This document shows, piece after piece, positions 49,342-59,947 of a stretch of 64,000 nt of DNA. A model generated the notes under the pieces. The model saw only the letters and a program-made list of their open reading frames with translations, was not told the DNA's origin and searched no databases. The DNA lies in NCBI GenBank assembly GCA_004000515.1, contig CP034537.1, positions 1,364,001-1,428,000 of the forward strand. Direction: 5' to 3'. Each line of letters begins with the position of its first letter. The stretch's first letter is position 1. The DNA is from Pseudomonas poae. Lineage in GTDB: Bacteria > Pseudomonadota > Gammaproteobacteria > Pseudomonadales > Pseudomonadaceae. The position numbers were made by a program, and so were the translations under genes.

Positions 49342-49764
49342 ATGCGCCAGCTCTTGCTTCCCATCACTGCCATGTTCCTCAGCGCCTGTGCAATGACACC
49401 CCTACCGCCAGTGGACCCGCAGCAGGCCTGGATTGACTTCGCCACCCCGACACCCGGCGCCAAGCTGGTGATGGCGCAGCGCCTGGACGGCAAGAACCTC
49501 AACGACGGGCGCTTTTTCCAAGTCCCGCCGGGCAGTCACGAATTGATGGTGCGCTTTGACTTTGAGGTGCCCACCGGCGGTAGCTTCAGCGGGTTTGGGC
49601 AAACGACCGACCGCACGTGTTTCATAACGTTGCAGTACGACCATTTCGAGGCTGGCCAACGCTATAGCCTGGAAGGACGCTCGCTGGCCTACACACCAAA
49701 CATCCGCCTGTACAACGCTGCCCGCCAATTGCTGGCCGAAGAGCGCAGCGTCAACTGTCTCTGA
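49342..49764 (+). CDS. Hypothetical lipoprotein
   Basis: 140 residues starting at ATG 49342 with a lipobox LSAC (MRQLLLPITAMFLSACAM). The mature part contains GKNLNDGRFFQVPPGSHELMVRFDFEV, which resembles the PEGA/DUF-type beta-sandwich 'payload' of small outer-membrane lipoproteins, and ends with Cys (SVNCL). I do not recognise the family. Its stop directly abuts the convergent DUF1161 gene. Confidence 0.7.
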   Translation: MRQLLLPITAMFLSACAMTPLPPVDPQQAWIDFATPTPGAKLVMAQRLDGKNLNDGRFFQVPPGSHELMVRFDFEVPTGGSFSGFGQTTDRTCFITLQYDHFEAGQRYSLEGRSLAYTPNIRLYNAARQLLAEERSVNCL

Positions 49765-50004
49765 TCAGTCGTTGTTCTTCTGATAGATGATGGCTTTGGT
49801 ACCGTTCTCACAGCTGCCGACGACCATGGCTACGTCATGCTTGTCAGCTTCTTCCTTACTGACGACTTCCAAGGTGTAGGACGGCACCGCGTTAGCCTGG
49901 ATCTTCACCTCGATCTCTTTCCTGAGCTCTTCACAATCTTTCGGCGCGGCCACAGCCGTTGTGGCCAATACACCGCAGATGATCGCCAAGGCAAAACGTT
50001 TCAT
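49765..50004 (-). CDS. DUF1161 periplasmic protein (copy 1)
   Basis: 79 residues: signal peptide MKRFALAIICGVLATTAVAA, then the DUF1161 core CEELRKEIEVKI...YTLEVV...VVGSCENGTKAIIY. Two Cys (one near residue 24, one in GSCENGTK) probably form a disulfide. The function is unknown. A paralogue lies at 51922-52149. Confidence 0.85.
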   Translation of the reverse strand: MKRFALAIICGVLATTAVAAPKDCEELRKEIEVKIQANAVPSYTLEVVSKEEADKHDVAMVVGSCENGTKAIIYQKNND

Positions 50005-50107
50005 GTGTGAAGCTCCCTGAATGCACTGCGCACGGGTGTGCGCCTAGGCAGTAATGGCTATTCGACCACAGTTTGTAAACGCGAGTTCTGATTTAACACA
50101 AACCAAA

Positions 50108-50196
50108 TGTGGGAGCGGGCTTGCTCGCGAATGCGGTGTAACAGTCACAGATTTATTGACTGACGCACCGCATTCGCGAGCAAGCCCGCTCCCACA
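50108..50196. repeat. REPIN, GCTTGCTCGCGAATGC class
   Basis: TGTGGGAGCGGGCTTGCTCG-CGAATGCGGTG and its inverted copy flank about 30 bp. It lies between the DUF1161 gene and osmC. Confidence 0.9.
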
Positions 50197-50210
50197 GGGG
50201 TTTTGCTGCG

Positions 50211-50642
50211 TTAGCTGACTAGGGTGGCATCCAAGCTGATTTTCGCATTCAGCACCTTGGAAACCGGGCACCCTTCCTTCGCCTTCTTGCTCAGCTCATC
50301 GAACTGCGCCTGGCTTGCGCCGGGGATCTTGGCCTTGAGAATCAGGTGCACGGCCGTAATAGCAAAGCCACCCTCAACCTGGTCCAGGGTCACTTCGGCC
50401 TGGGTGTCGATGCTGTCAGCCTTGAGCCCGGCGTCGCCAAGGATCATCGAAAACGCCATGGAGAAGCAGCCGGCATGGGCCGCGCCAATCAATTCCTCAG
50501 GGTTGGTGCCCTTACCACCCTCGAAACGGGCTTTGAAGCCGTAGGGCGCTTCGCGCAATACTCCGGTTTCCGTGGAGATGGAACCCAGGCCTGTCTTCAG
50601 GTCACCTTCCCAATGCGCGGATGCTTTTTTCACGATACTCAT
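50211..50642 (-). CDS. osmC: OsmC-family peroxiredoxin
   Basis: 143 residues. OsmC proteins reduce organic and inorganic hydroperoxides by a Cys pair. The two Cys are in AAHAGCFSMAFS (near residue 60) and KEGCPVSKVLNA (near 126). The family start MSIVKKASAHWEGDLKTGLG is at ATG 50642. It is an osmotically inducible protein in relatives. The frame is intact. Confidence 0.92.
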   Translation of the reverse strand: MSIVKKASAHWEGDLKTGLGSISTETGVLREAPYGFKARFEGGKGTNPEELIGAAHAGCFSMAFSMILGDAGLKADSIDTQAEVTLDQVEGGFAITAVHLILKAKIPGASQAQFDELSKKAKEGCPVSKVLNAKISLDATLVS

Positions 50643-50859
50643 AGCGGTCTCCTCGAACGGTGGTTTTGCGTCAGTAAGGGTTCTGAGGATAGTCGGACTG
50701 GCAAAGTTCATCTTGTGAGAGAAACCTACCAATCAAGTAGGAAATATCCCAACCCGCTATTGAATCTCGGGTATATGCCCACATCTCATAGACCATGCAC
50801 ATGAAGCGGCAGGTTTTGGTTCGCTTAAAAGCCTGCGGCCCCCTTGGAGAAGCAGGCTT

Positions 50860-51861
50860 ATGAAATCGCTGTCCGACGTAAAGTTCTCGACCCTCGACCT
50901 GGTGCCCGTGCGCGCCAACGGCAGTCCGGCGCAGTCGCTGCGCAATTCCCTGGACCTGGCCCAGCACGTAGAAAAGTTTGGCTACAACCGCTTTTGGGTA
51001 GCTGAACACCACAATATGGATGGCATCGCCAGCTCGGCCACCTCGGTATTGCTGGGCTACCTCGCCGGCGGCACCTCGACGATTCGCGTCGGTTCCGGCG
51101 GCGTGATGTTGCCCAATCACGCGCCGTTGGTGATCGCCGAACAGTTCGGCACCCTGGAAAGCCTCTACCCCGGCCGTATTGACCTGGGCCTGGGCCGAGC
51201 CCCTGGTTCCGACCAGATGACCGCCCGCGCCCTGCGCCGTGAACGCTCTGGCAGCGCCGACGACTTCCCCGAAGACGTGGCCGAACTGATGGCCTACCTG
51301 GGTCCACGCACGCCCGACCAACGAGTGATCGCGGTCCCCGGCACCGGCACCAACGTGCCCGTGTGGCTGCTCGGTTCCAGCCTGTTCAGCGCACAGTTGG
51401 CCGGCGAACGCGGCTTGCCCTACGCCTTCGCCTCCCATTTCGCACCGCGCCTGATGCATGAAGCGATTCGCGTGTACCGCAACCACTTCAAGCCTTCGGC
51501 CGTATTGGATAAGCCCTACGTAATGCTCGGTATTCCTCTGGTGGCGGCGGACACCGACGAGCAAGCCGATTACCTGGCCACCTCGGTCTACCAACGCATC
51601 CTTGCGCTGATGCGCGGGCAAAGCCTGGTGCAGCGCCCACCGGTGAAAACCATGGACGGCCTGTGGCTACCCCACGAAAAAGACGCCGTGGGCAGCTTCC
51701 TCGGCCTGGCAATGGTGGGCAGCCCAGCGAAAATCCGCGCCAAACTGGAAGTGTTGATCGAGCAAACCGGTGCCGATGAGCTGATCTTCACCTGCGACCT
51801 GTATGAGCACGCCGACCGGATTCATTCCTACGAGCTGCTGGCGCAGTTGATGAAAGGGTAA
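50860..51861 (+). CDS. LLM-class flavin-dependent oxidoreductase
   Basis: 333 residues of the bacterial luciferase-like (LLM) superfamily, group resembling Yhb[60 protein letters not shown], and [10 protein letters not shown] near the C-terminus. It binds FMN; the substrate is unknown. ATG 50860 is used. The frame is intact. It is followed by a bidirectional terminator. Confidence 0.88.
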   Translation: MKSLSDVKFSTLDLVPVRANGSPAQSLRNSLDLAQHVEKFGYNRFWVAEHHNMDGIASSATSVLLGYLAGGTSTIRVGSGGVMLPNHAPLVIAEQFGTLESLYPGRIDLGLGRAPGSDQMTARALRRERSGSADDFPEDVAELMAYLGPRTPDQRVIAVPGTGTNVPVWLLGSSLFSAQLAGERGLPYAFASHFAPRLMHEAIRVYRNHFKPSAVLDKPYVMLGIPLVAADTDEQADYLATSVYQRILALMRGQSLVQRPPVKTMDGLWLPHEKDAVGSFLGLAMVGSPAKIRAKLEVLIEQTGADELIFTCDLYEHADRIHSYELLAQLMKG

Positions 51862-51874
51862 AAGCATCGGGCAT

Positions 51875-51904
51875 AAAAAACCGACTCACCCGAGTCGGTT
51901 TTTT
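51875..51904. terminator. Bidirectional rho-independent terminator
   Basis: CCGACTC / GAGTCGG stem with an A run on the left and a T run on the right. It ends the LLM oxidoreductase transcript on the plus strand and the DUF1161 copy 2 transcript on the minus strand. Confidence 0.88.
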
Positions 51905-51921
51905 ATGTCTGCAACACGGGA

Positions 51922-52149
51922 TTAACCGCGCTTGTAAGCAATTTCCTTGGTACCGGCCTCGCAGCTACCGACTACTTTGTAACCTTCAGCTGCAGCGCCC
52001 TTATCCACCACTTCCAGCGAATAATGCGTGGCGCCCTTGGCGTCGATTTTCGCTGCAATCTCGCCTTTCAGCTCTTCACAAGGCTTGCCCGCCGCCAGGG
52101 CTGTGCCCGCGATGCTCAACAAACCTACCGCTAACAGGAGCTTCTTCAT
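51922..52149 (-). CDS. DUF1161 periplasmic protein (copy 2)
   Basis: 75 residues: signal MKKLLLAVGLLSIAGTALAA, then CEELKGEIAAKIDAKGATHY-SLEVV and VVGSCEAGTKEIAY. It shares the full DUF1161 pattern with the gene at 49765-50004. The function is unknown. Confidence 0.85.
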   Translation of the reverse strand: MKKLLLAVGLLSIAGTALAAGKPCEELKGEIAAKIDAKGATHYSLEVVDKGAAAEGYKVVGSCEAGTKEIAYKRG

Positions 52150-52264
52150 CCGTTACGTTCCTTGCGCTGATCGAAAGAGCGTGCCGACGCCTATCGCGTC
52201 GGCACCCATTGTTTGTAGCGCAGGTTATGGCAATCGGCCAGTCGGCAAAGTTCAACCGGTGCGA

Positions 52265-52480
52265 TCAACTACTGGCAATTCGGAATCCCACTTTGAGGGT
52301 GACTTGGAAATGCGCGGCCTTGCCGTCCTTGATGTGGCCACGGGTATCGACCACCTCAAACCACTCCAGGTGCTTGATGCTCTTGTGGGCTTCGGCCAGG
52401 GCATTGTTGATGGCGTCTTCGATGCTGGAGGTCGACGAGCCAACCAGTTCGACTTTCTTGTAGGTGTGATGATCACTCAT
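52265..52480 (-). CDS. Dodecin, flavin-binding small protein
   Basis: 71 residues, [19 protein letters not shown]. The dodecin fold forms hollow dodecamers that store or sequester FMN/riboflavin. Family features are the [13 protein letters not shown] helix, [13 protein letters not shown] (flavin-stacking Trp) and the strand [14 protein letters not shown] 52480 follows AGGAGAACTGCC. The LLM flavoprotein is a near neighbour. Confidence 0.9.
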   Translation of the reverse strand: MSDHHTYKKVELVGSSTSSIEDAINNALAEAHKSIKHLEWFEVVDTRGHIKDGKAAHFQVTLKVGFRIASS

Positions 52481-52636
52481 GGCAGTTCTCCTAAGGGTCG
52501 TTAAGCAAGCGTAGCAGTCAATGTTCGTACTGCTTCTGGCGACGGTTCCTACGTGAAAGTTCAGATTTACTGCACTTTCTGAAACGGCCGTAGTCGGTAT
52601 CTACACACGCCACTCAATCACTTCAGGAGAGTCCAC

Positions 52637-52963
52637 ATGGCCAACACTTCTTTACGCAAAGCGTCACTGGAAAGCATGGAAGCCGAGATTTCGAGCCTGC
52701 TCAAATCTCTGGAAAGCCTCAAGGACGATGCGTCTGACGAGTCGCGCAAAACCTTGAAGGCCCTGAAAAGCAATGCCGAGAATGCCCTCAAGCATTCCCG
52801 CCACTTGATCAGCGATGCCTACGAAGAAAGCAAAGTCAAAATCCGCGAAACCGGTGTTGCAACCCGGGACTACGCACAAGAACACCCATGGACTACAGCC
52901 GGTGTTGCCGTAGGCGCGCTGGGCCTGTTGGCCGCTTACCTGCTGTGCAAGCGCGGTGACTAA
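52637..52963 (+). CDS. DUF883 (ElaB/YqjD-like) membrane-anchored protein
   Basis: 108 residues: a long charged amphipathic coiled-coil region ([25 protein letters not shown]..., residues 10-75), then the conserved [25 protein letters not shown] with a GxxxG C-terminal membrane segment. In E. coli relatives bind ribosomes at the inner membrane in stationary phase. ATG 52637 follows AGGAGAG. Its stop overlaps the trpI stop by a few bases. Confidence 0.88.
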   Translation: MANTSLRKASLESMEAEISSLLKSLESLKDDASDESRKTLKALKSNAENALKHSRHLISDAYEESKVKIRETGVATRDYAQEHPWTTAGVAVGALGLLAAYLLCKRGD

Positions 52964-53855
52964 ACCGGCTCGCGCAAAAGCTCTGCCTTGAGCCACTGCG
53001 CCAGCTGCTGAGCGCGCCCGTCTGCGGCGCGCTTGGTAGCCACAACGCCAGGTGCGCCGGGGTTTCGCTGAAACCCCATGGCGCCACCAGGCGACCTGCA
53101 CGCAGGTCTTCTGCCACCAACGGTTCAGGCGCAATCGCCACGCCCAAACCTGCCACCGCTGCTTCCAGTAAATAATACAAATGCTCAAACCCCTGGCCGT
53201 GTTTCAACGCGTCGGGCTCGATGCCGTGTTGCTGCGCCCAACTAGGCCAGGCCTGCGGACGTGAGGTGGTGTGCAACAACGCTTCACCGCACAAGGCCTG
53301 GGCCGGCGCCTGACGCAGCCTCTCGTAACCGGCGAAACGCGGGCTCATCACCGGGCCGATTCGTTCACTGGCCAGTTCGTACACCTGCATATCCGCCGGC
53401 CATGGCGGCTCGGCGAACACCAGCAGGGCGTCGAGGCCAGGGCGTCTCGGGTCAAGATCGCCGTCACCCGCCGACAGGTGCAGGCGCAGGTCTGGCAGGT
53501 CGGCATTCAAGCGACCCAAACGTGGGATCAACCAGCGCGCCAGCAAGCTGCCCGAGCACCCGAGTACGAATGGCGCATCGGCGCTGGACTGGGTCAGTTC
53601 GGCACACACGTCCCTTAACCGCTCAAACGCATCGGTGCTGGCATCGCGTAACCGGGCACCTGCATCTGTGAGTTTAAGGCCGCGCCCATCCTTGACGAAC
53701 AAGCTGATACCCAAATGCTCCTCCAGCACCTTCAATTGCCGACTGACCGCACCGTGAGTCACGTGCAGTTGTTCAGCCGCCTGACTCACGCTGTTCAAAC
53801 GGGCAATAGCCTCAAATGCACGCAGGGCATTGAGGGGAGGGAGGTCTCGGCTCAT
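52960..53855 (-). CDS. trpI: LysR-type regulator TrpI (frame broken near 3' end)
   Basis: LysR-type activator of trpBA that responds to indoleglycerol phosphate. The helix-turn-helix is seen at [41 protein letters not shown], and the effector domain follows. One base is missing near plus 53034-53037. After this the expected end ([15 protein letters not shown]...EPV) is in another frame and stops at 52960. Restored length is 298 residues. It diverges from trpB with 110 bp between. The location next to trpBA identifies it. Confidence 0.9.
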
Positions 53856-53856
53856 C

Positions 53857-53873
53857 TGTGAGTTTTCCTGACA
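53857..53873. promoter_or_regulatory. Candidate TrpI binding site (LysR box)
   Basis: TGT-N11-ACA (starting 2 bp upstream of the trpI ATG) fits the T-N11-A LysR pattern and has GTGAG/CTGAC-like arms. It lies in the trpI-trpB intergenic region where TrpI autorepresses and activates trpBA. It has not been aligned to the known PAO1 site. Confidence 0.45.
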
Positions 53874-53905
53874 GGTTGCGGCGATCTTATCGGTTTTCAG
53901 CGTAG

Positions 53906-55191
<1,286 letters not shown>

Positions 55192-55192
<1 letters not shown>

Positions 55193-56001
55193 TGAGCCGC
55201 CTGCAAACCCGCTTCGACCAACTCAAAGAACAAAACCGCGCCGCCCTGGTGACCTTCGTCACTGCTGGCGACCCGGGCTATGACACCTCGCTGGCGATCC
55301 TTAAAGGCTTGCCTGCCGCTGGCGCCGACGTGATCGAGTTGGGCATGCCCTTCACCGATCCGATGGCCGACGGCCCGGCAATCCAACTGGCCAACATTCG
55401 CGCGTTGGAAGCCAAGCAAAACCTGCTGAAAACCCTGCAAATGGTTCGTGAGTTCCGCAAGGACAACCACGACACACCGCTGGTGCTAATGGGCTACTTC
55501 AACCCGATCCATAAATATGGCGTGCCGAAGTTCATCGCCGACGCCAAGCAAGCCGGTGTCGACGGCCTGATCGTGGTCGACATGCCGCCTGAGCATAACG
55601 GCGAGCTGTGCGACCCGGCCCAGGCCGCCGGCATCGATTTTATCCGCCTGACCACGCCGACCACCGACGATGCGCGTCTGCCGACTGTGCTCAACGGCAG
55701 TTCCGGCTTTGTGTACTACGTGTCGGTCGCCGGTGTAACCGGTGCCGGTGCCGCTACCCTGGAACACGTCGAAGAAGCCGTGGCACGCCTGCGTCGCCAT
55801 ACCGACCTGCCGATCAGCATCGGTTTTGGTATCCGCACTCCGGAACAAGCGGCCGCCATCGCACGCCTGGCAGACGGCGTGGTGGTGGGTTCGGCACTGA
55901 TCGATCACATCGCCAATGCGAAAAATGATCAGCAAGCCATTGATGGCGTACTGGGCCTTTGCGCAGCGTTGTCGGAAGGTGTCCGCGGCGCCCGTAAGTA
56001 A
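55192..56001 (+). CDS. trpA: Tryptophan synthase alpha subunit
   Basis: 269 residues, TIM-barrel, cleaves indoleglycerol phosphate to indole. Catalytic Glu is in [16 protein letters not shown] (Glu and Asp-containing), and the phosphate site appears in [15 protein letters not shown] and [12 protein letters not shown] 55192 overlaps the trpB stop (TAATG). The frame is intact. It ends before a rho-independent terminator. Confidence 0.96.
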
Positions 56002-56077
56002 ACGCCGTGTAGCGGTAGGTAAAGTTCCTGATACAGAGGAATCATCCTGCCGATTCAGTACCTAAACTGACAAGACC

Positions 56078-56110
56078 AAGGGATTTCGAACCTCGTTCGA
56101 AATCCCTTTT
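56078..56110 (+). terminator. Rho-independent terminator of trpBA
   Basis: A 14 bp perfect stem (AAGGGATTTCGAAC / GTTCGAAATCCCTT) with a CTC loop, followed by TTTT. It lies 76 bp past trpA. Confidence 0.88.
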
Positions 56111-56138
56111 GTTGTTTGTGCAGTTGAGGAACTCCCCG

Positions 56139-56582
56139 ATGAAAATGCCTAAAACCGTGATTGCCAGTATTGGCGTGCTGGTCCTGGGCGCCAGCGCCCT
56201 GGTGCAAGCTGCCCCTTATGATCAGGGCGGCCCTGACCGTGGTGGCCCGCAAGGCCAGCACGAGCAGCAGCGGGGCGACGACCATCGAGGCCCGCAGGAC
56301 AATCGCCGTGGTGGCCCGCCCCAGGACTTTGGTCCGGTGCGGCAGATCATCCATGACAACCACGGCCAGTTCTCCCGAGGCGCACCGCCACCGCCGAATG
56401 TGCGCCTGGTGCGTGGCCAGCCGTTGCCACACGGCTACTATGGCGAGCGCCTGGATAACCGCGCCCTGTCGCGCCTGCCGCAATACCCAGGTTACGAATG
56501 GCGCCGCTCCGGGCCGGACGTGGTGTTGATCGCCGTGGGCACGGGCATCGTCTACGAGATCCTCGACGGCGTGCTCAACTGA
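56139..56582 (+). CDS. RcnB/CigR-like periplasmic protein
   Basis: 147 residues. Signal MKMPKTVIASIGVLVLGASALVQA, then a disordered Gly/Pro/Gln/Asp-rich stretch (GGPDRGGPQGQHEQQRG, PQDNRRGGPPQD), then a short folded part: RLVRGQPLPHGYYGERLDNRALSRLP and a terminal hydrophobic segment (VVLIAVGTGIVYEILDGVL). This matches the RcnB/CigR group found in proteobacteria. ATG 56139 has GAGGA upstream. Confidence 0.78.
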   Translation: MKMPKTVIASIGVLVLGASALVQAAPYDQGGPDRGGPQGQHEQQRGDDHRGPQDNRRGGPPQDFGPVRQIIHDNHGQFSRGAPPPPNVRLVRGQPLPHGYYGERLDNRALSRLPQYPGYEWRRSGPDVVLIAVGTGIVYEILDGVLN

Positions 56583-56584
56583 CC

Positions 56585-56633
56585 TGTAGTGAGCGGGCTC
56601 GCCCCCCAGCGCGGGGCGAGCCCGCTCACTACA
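56585..56633. repeat. REP palindrome TAGTGAGCGGGCTCGCCCC class
   Basis: Two 21 bp perfect arms (TGTAGTGAGCGGGCTCGCCC-C and complement) with a 7 bp centre. It sits between the convergent CigR-like and transporter genes and can act as a terminator for both. Confidence 0.9.
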
Positions 56634-56638
56634 AGTGT

Positions 56639-57946
56639 TTATTTCAGTTCGATGCGTTCGACTTTGCCTACCAACAACACGTAGGAAAGCGCCCCAAGCA
56701 GCGCCAGCACCGCGATGTAGGTAATCGCTGGCGCAAACGAATCACCGCTAGCCAGAAAGCCAATCACGATCGGTGTGGCGATCGCCGACAAGTTGCCGAT
56801 GAAGTTGAACACGCCTCCCGTCAGCCCCAGCAACCGCGCAGGCGCCAAGGTTGAAACGAGCGACCAGGTGATCGACGCCAAGCCATTGCCAAAGAACGCC
56901 ACCGCCAGAAACGCAATCACCCACGCCGTCGAGTCCACGTAGTTGGCGCCGATGATCGCCGTGGAAATCAGCAGCCCGCCAATGATCGGCAATTTGCGCG
57001 CAAACCCAACCGACGCGCCGCGACGGATCAACCAGTCGGAAAAGATCCCCGAACACAACACACCGACAAACGCCGCCAGGAACGGAAGCGACGCCAGCAG
57101 GCCGGACTTGATGAAGTCCATGCCGCGATATTTCACCAAATAGGTCGGGAACCACGTCAGGAAAAACCACAGCGTGGAGTTCAGGCAGAACTGCCCCAGG
57201 TAGATGCCCCAGAGCTTGCGCTTGCTCAGCACTATCCCTAAGTCGACCCAACTGAACGGCGCCTTGGCGGCCTTTTCCTGCATATCCACCAAACCGCCGC
57301 CTTCACGGATCAGCTCGATTTCTGCCGCGTTGGCGCCTTTGAAATCCTTCGGCTCGCGGTACACCGCGTACCAGATCGCCGCCCACAGGATGCCCACGCC
57401 ACCGGTCACCACAAACACCATGTGCCAGCCGAATGCGTGCTGCAGCCAGGCCAGTACCGGCGTCAGGAACGCCAGCCCGACAAACTGCCCAGAGGTATAG
57501 AAACCAATCGCTGTGGCCCGCTCACGCTCGGGAAACCAGGTGGTGACCACGCGGCTGTTGATCGGATAGGCCGGAGCTTCCAGCGCGCCCACTGCCATGC
57601 GCAGCACGAAAAGGGCGATAAAGCTGGCGGCGAAGCCGAGCATCACGGTGGCGATGGACCACAACAGCAGGGCAACAGTGTAGAGAATGCGCGGCGGCAC
57701 GCGGTCCACCAGCCAGCCGCCGGGGATCTGCATGGCGGCGTAGGTCCAACCGAAGGCAGAAAAGATCAACCCGACATGCACCGGGTCGATGCCCAACTCG
57801 CTGGTCAGGGCCGGGGCGGCAATCGACAGGTTGCTGCGGTCGAGGTAGTTGATCACCACAGTGATAAACAGCAGCACCATGATGAAAAAACGCTTTCTGG
57901 TAGGCGTGACTAAAGAAGCCTGGCCGGTAAAGGATTCAGGATGCAT
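56639..57946 (-). CDS. MFS transporter, galactonate/glucarate type
   Basis: 435 residues with about 12 helices of the anion:cation symporter MFS family (DgoT/GudP/ExuT). Signature segments are INYLDRSNLSIAAPAL, GWTYAAMQIPGGWLVDR, and FFLTWFPTYLVKYRGMDFIKSG. Its place after dgoD suggests uptake of D-galactonate. ATG 57946 has GAGGCAAC upstream. The frame is intact. A REPIN separates it from dgoD. Confidence 0.9.
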   Translation of the reverse strand: MHPESFTGQASLVTPTRKRFFIMVLLFITVVINYLDRSNLSIAAPALTSELGIDPVHVGLIFSAFGWTYAAMQIPGGWLVDRVPPRILYTVALLLWSIATVMLGFAASFIALFVLRMAVGALEAPAYPINSRVVTTWFPERERATAIGFYTSGQFVGLAFLTPVLAWLQHAFGWHMVFVVTGGVGILWAAIWYAVYREPKDFKGANAAEIELIREGGGLVDMQEKAAKAPFSWVDLGIVLSKRKLWGIYLGQFCLNSTLWFFLTWFPTYLVKYRGMDFIKSGLLASLPFLAAFVGVLCSGIFSDWLIRRGASVGFARKLPIIGGLLISTAIIGANYVDSTAWVIAFLAVAFFGNGLASITWSLVSTLAPARLLGLTGGVFNFIGNLSAIATPIVIGFLASGDSFAPAITYIAVLALLGALSYVLLVGKVERIELK

Positions 57947-58011
57947 GGGGGTTGCCTCTTCTTATGCTTATTGAGGTCGGAGTACACAACTCACTGAAGC
58001 AACACGGTCAG

Positions 58012-58100
58012 TGTGGGAGCTGGCTTGCCTGCGATAACGGTGTATCAGTGCCAGATGTGCAAGCTGACACACCGTTATCGCAGGCAAGCCAGCTCCCACA
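58012..58100. repeat. REPIN, CTGGCTTGCCTGCGAT class, inside the dgo cluster
   Basis: TGTGGGAGCTGGCTTGCCTG-CGATAACGGTGT and its inverted copy flank about 25 bp. It falls between dgoD and the transporter, inside what would be one operon. Confidence 0.92.
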
Positions 58101-58128
58101 TTTTTGACCGTGTTCCTTCAGTCAGGAA

Positions 58129-59277
58129 TCACCACTCGGCAAAGCTGCCGTCGGCATGCCGCCAGATCGGGTTGCGCCAGCGGTGGCCGATGGCTGCGCG
58201 TTCGATCACGTATTCCTCATTGATCTCGATGCCCAGGCCCGGCCCGTTGGGGATCTTCACAAAGCCCTGGTCATAGTCGAACACGCCCGGGTCTTTCACA
58301 TAGTCGAGCAGGTCGTTGCTCTCGTTGTAGTGAATGCCCAGGCTTTGCTCCTGGATAAACGCGTTGTAGCAAACCGCGTCCAGTTGCAGGCACGCCGCCA
58401 GGGCAATCGGGCCCAGCGGGCAGTGCAGGGCCAAGGCCACGTCGTAGGCTTCGGCCATGTTGGCGATCTTGCGGGTTTCGGTGATGCCACCAGCGTGGGA
58501 GGCGTCCGGCTGGATGATGTCGACATAACCTTCGCTGAGCACACGCTTGAAGTCCCAACGCGAGAACAATCGCTCGCCCAACGCAATCGGCGTGCTGGTC
58601 AGTGGCGCCAGCTCCTTGAGCGCCTCGTAGTTTTCGCTGAGCACCGGCTCCTCGATAAACATCAGCTTGTACGGGTCCAACTCCTTCATCAGCACCTTGG
58701 CCATGGGCTTGTGCACCCGGCCATGGAAGTCGACGCCGATACCGACGTTGGGGCCCACCGCGTCACGCACGGCAGCCACGTTGGCCAGGGCAAGGTCGAC
58801 TTTTTCGAAGCTGTCGACGAACTGCAACTCTTCGGTGCCGTTCATTTTTACCGCCGTAAAACCACGGGCTACGGCCTCTTTGGCGGCGCGGGCGGTGTCG
58901 GCGGGGCGGTCGCCACCGATCCACGAATACACACGGATCTTGTCGCGTACCTGGCCGCCGAGCAGATCGCTGACCGACACGCCAAGAGCCTTGCCCTTGA
59001 TGTCCCACAACGCCTGGTCGATGCCGGCGAGGGCGCTCATGTGCACGGCGCCGCCCCGGTAGAAGCCGCCGCGATAGAGCACGGTCCAGATGTCTTCGAT
59101 GTTGCGTGGGTCCTTGCCGATCAAGTAGTCGGACAGTTCTTCAACCGCAGCCGCCACGGTGTGGGCACGGCCTTCAACCACGGGCTCCCCCCAGCCGGTC
59201 ACGCCCTGGTCGGTTTCGACTTTCAGGAAGCACCAGCGCGGCGGGACGATAAAGGTCGTCAGTTTGGTGATTTTCAT
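58129..59277 (-). CDS. dgoD: D-galactonate dehydratase
   Basis: 382 residues of the enolase superfamily (mandelate racemase group), 98% family-typical length. It dehydrates D-galactonate to 2-keto-3-deoxygalactonate. Metal ligands are expected in GVDFHGRVH (Asp), FIEEPV (Glu) and [10 protein letters not shown] (Glu). Catalytic His are in the DFHG and [13 protein letters not shown] regions. The start [15 protein letters not shown] at ATG 59277 is family typical. The frame is intact. Confidence 0.92.
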   Translation of the reverse strand: MKITKLTTFIVPPRWCFLKVETDQGVTGWGEPVVEGRAHTVAAAVEELSDYLIGKDPRNIEDIWTVLYRGGFYRGGAVHMSALAGIDQALWDIKGKALGVSVSDLLGGQVRDKIRVYSWIGGDRPADTARAAKEAVARGFTAVKMNGTEELQFVDSFEKVDLALANVAAVRDAVGPNVGIGVDFHGRVHKPMAKVLMKELDPYKLMFIEEPVLSENYEALKELAPLTSTPIALGERLFSRWDFKRVLSEGYVDIIQPDASHAGGITETRKIANMAEAYDVALALHCPLGPIALAACLQLDAVCYNAFIQEQSLGIHYNESNDLLDYVKDPGVFDYDQGFVKIPNGPGLGIEINEEYVIERAAIGHRWRNPIWRHADGSFAEW

Positions 59278-59325
59278 CTGTTATCTCTCTTATAGATGCG
59301 GCGCCTGTGGGCGCAAGACGTTAAG

Positions 59326-59946
59326 TCAGCTCAGGGCTTTCCAGGCGGCGACATAAGCCTGGGCACGGCTCGCTACCTGATCCACTGTCATACCCGGTTT
59401 GAACAACCCGGAACCCAGCCCGAACCCTTTGGCGCCAGCGTCGATGAACACCTGCATGTTGTCCGGGGTAATGCCGCCCACCGGCAGCAGCAAGGTGCCT
59501 ACTGGCAGCACTGCCAGCCACGCCTTGATCACCGCCGGGCCCATTTGCTCGGCGGGGAATAGCTTCAATACGTCGGCGCCTTCGGCCAATGCGGCAAAGG
59601 CTTCGGTGGGCGTGGCCACACCTGGTGACAGGAACAGACCGGCGGCTTTGGCAGCGCGCAACACCTTGGCGTCGCTGTGGGGCATGACAATCACCTGGCC
59701 CCCGGCAGCCTTCACCTGTGCGACCTGCTCAGGCGTCAACACCGTGCCGGCACCGATCAGGCAATCGGCGGGCAGGCTGTCACGCAGGCTGCGGATGCTG
59801 GTGTAGGGGTCCGGCGAATTCAGCGGGACTTCGATCACACGGAACCCAGCCTGATACAGCACTTGGCCGACGGCTTGGGATTCGTCCGGGCGTATGCCGC
59901 GCAAGATGGCGATCAAGCCGTTTTGTGCGAGTGCTTGCTTGAGCAT
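59326..59946 (-). CDS. dgoA: 2-dehydro-3-deoxy-6-phosphogalactonate aldolase
   Basis: 206 residues, a class I KDPG/KDPGal aldolase. Catalytic Lys is in DVLKLFPAE, with the proton-shuttle Glu in VIEVPLNSP and the substrate loop GAGTVLTPEQV. It splits 2-keto-3-deoxy-6-phosphogalactonate to pyruvate and glyceraldehyde 3-phosphate. ATG 59946 (MLKQALAQNGLIAILRG) is close to the dgoK stop. Longer open readings extend into dgoK and are ignored. Confidence 0.93.
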   Translation of the reverse strand: MLKQALAQNGLIAILRGIRPDESQAVGQVLYQAGFRVIEVPLNSPDPYTSIRSLRDSLPADCLIGAGTVLTPEQVAQVKAAGGQVIVMPHSDAKVLRAAKAAGLFLSPGVATPTEAFAALAEGADVLKLFPAEQMGPAVIKAWLAVLPVGTLLLPVGGITPDNMQVFIDAGAKGFGLGSGLFKPGMTVDQVASRAQAYVAAWKALS

Positions 59947-59947
59947 G

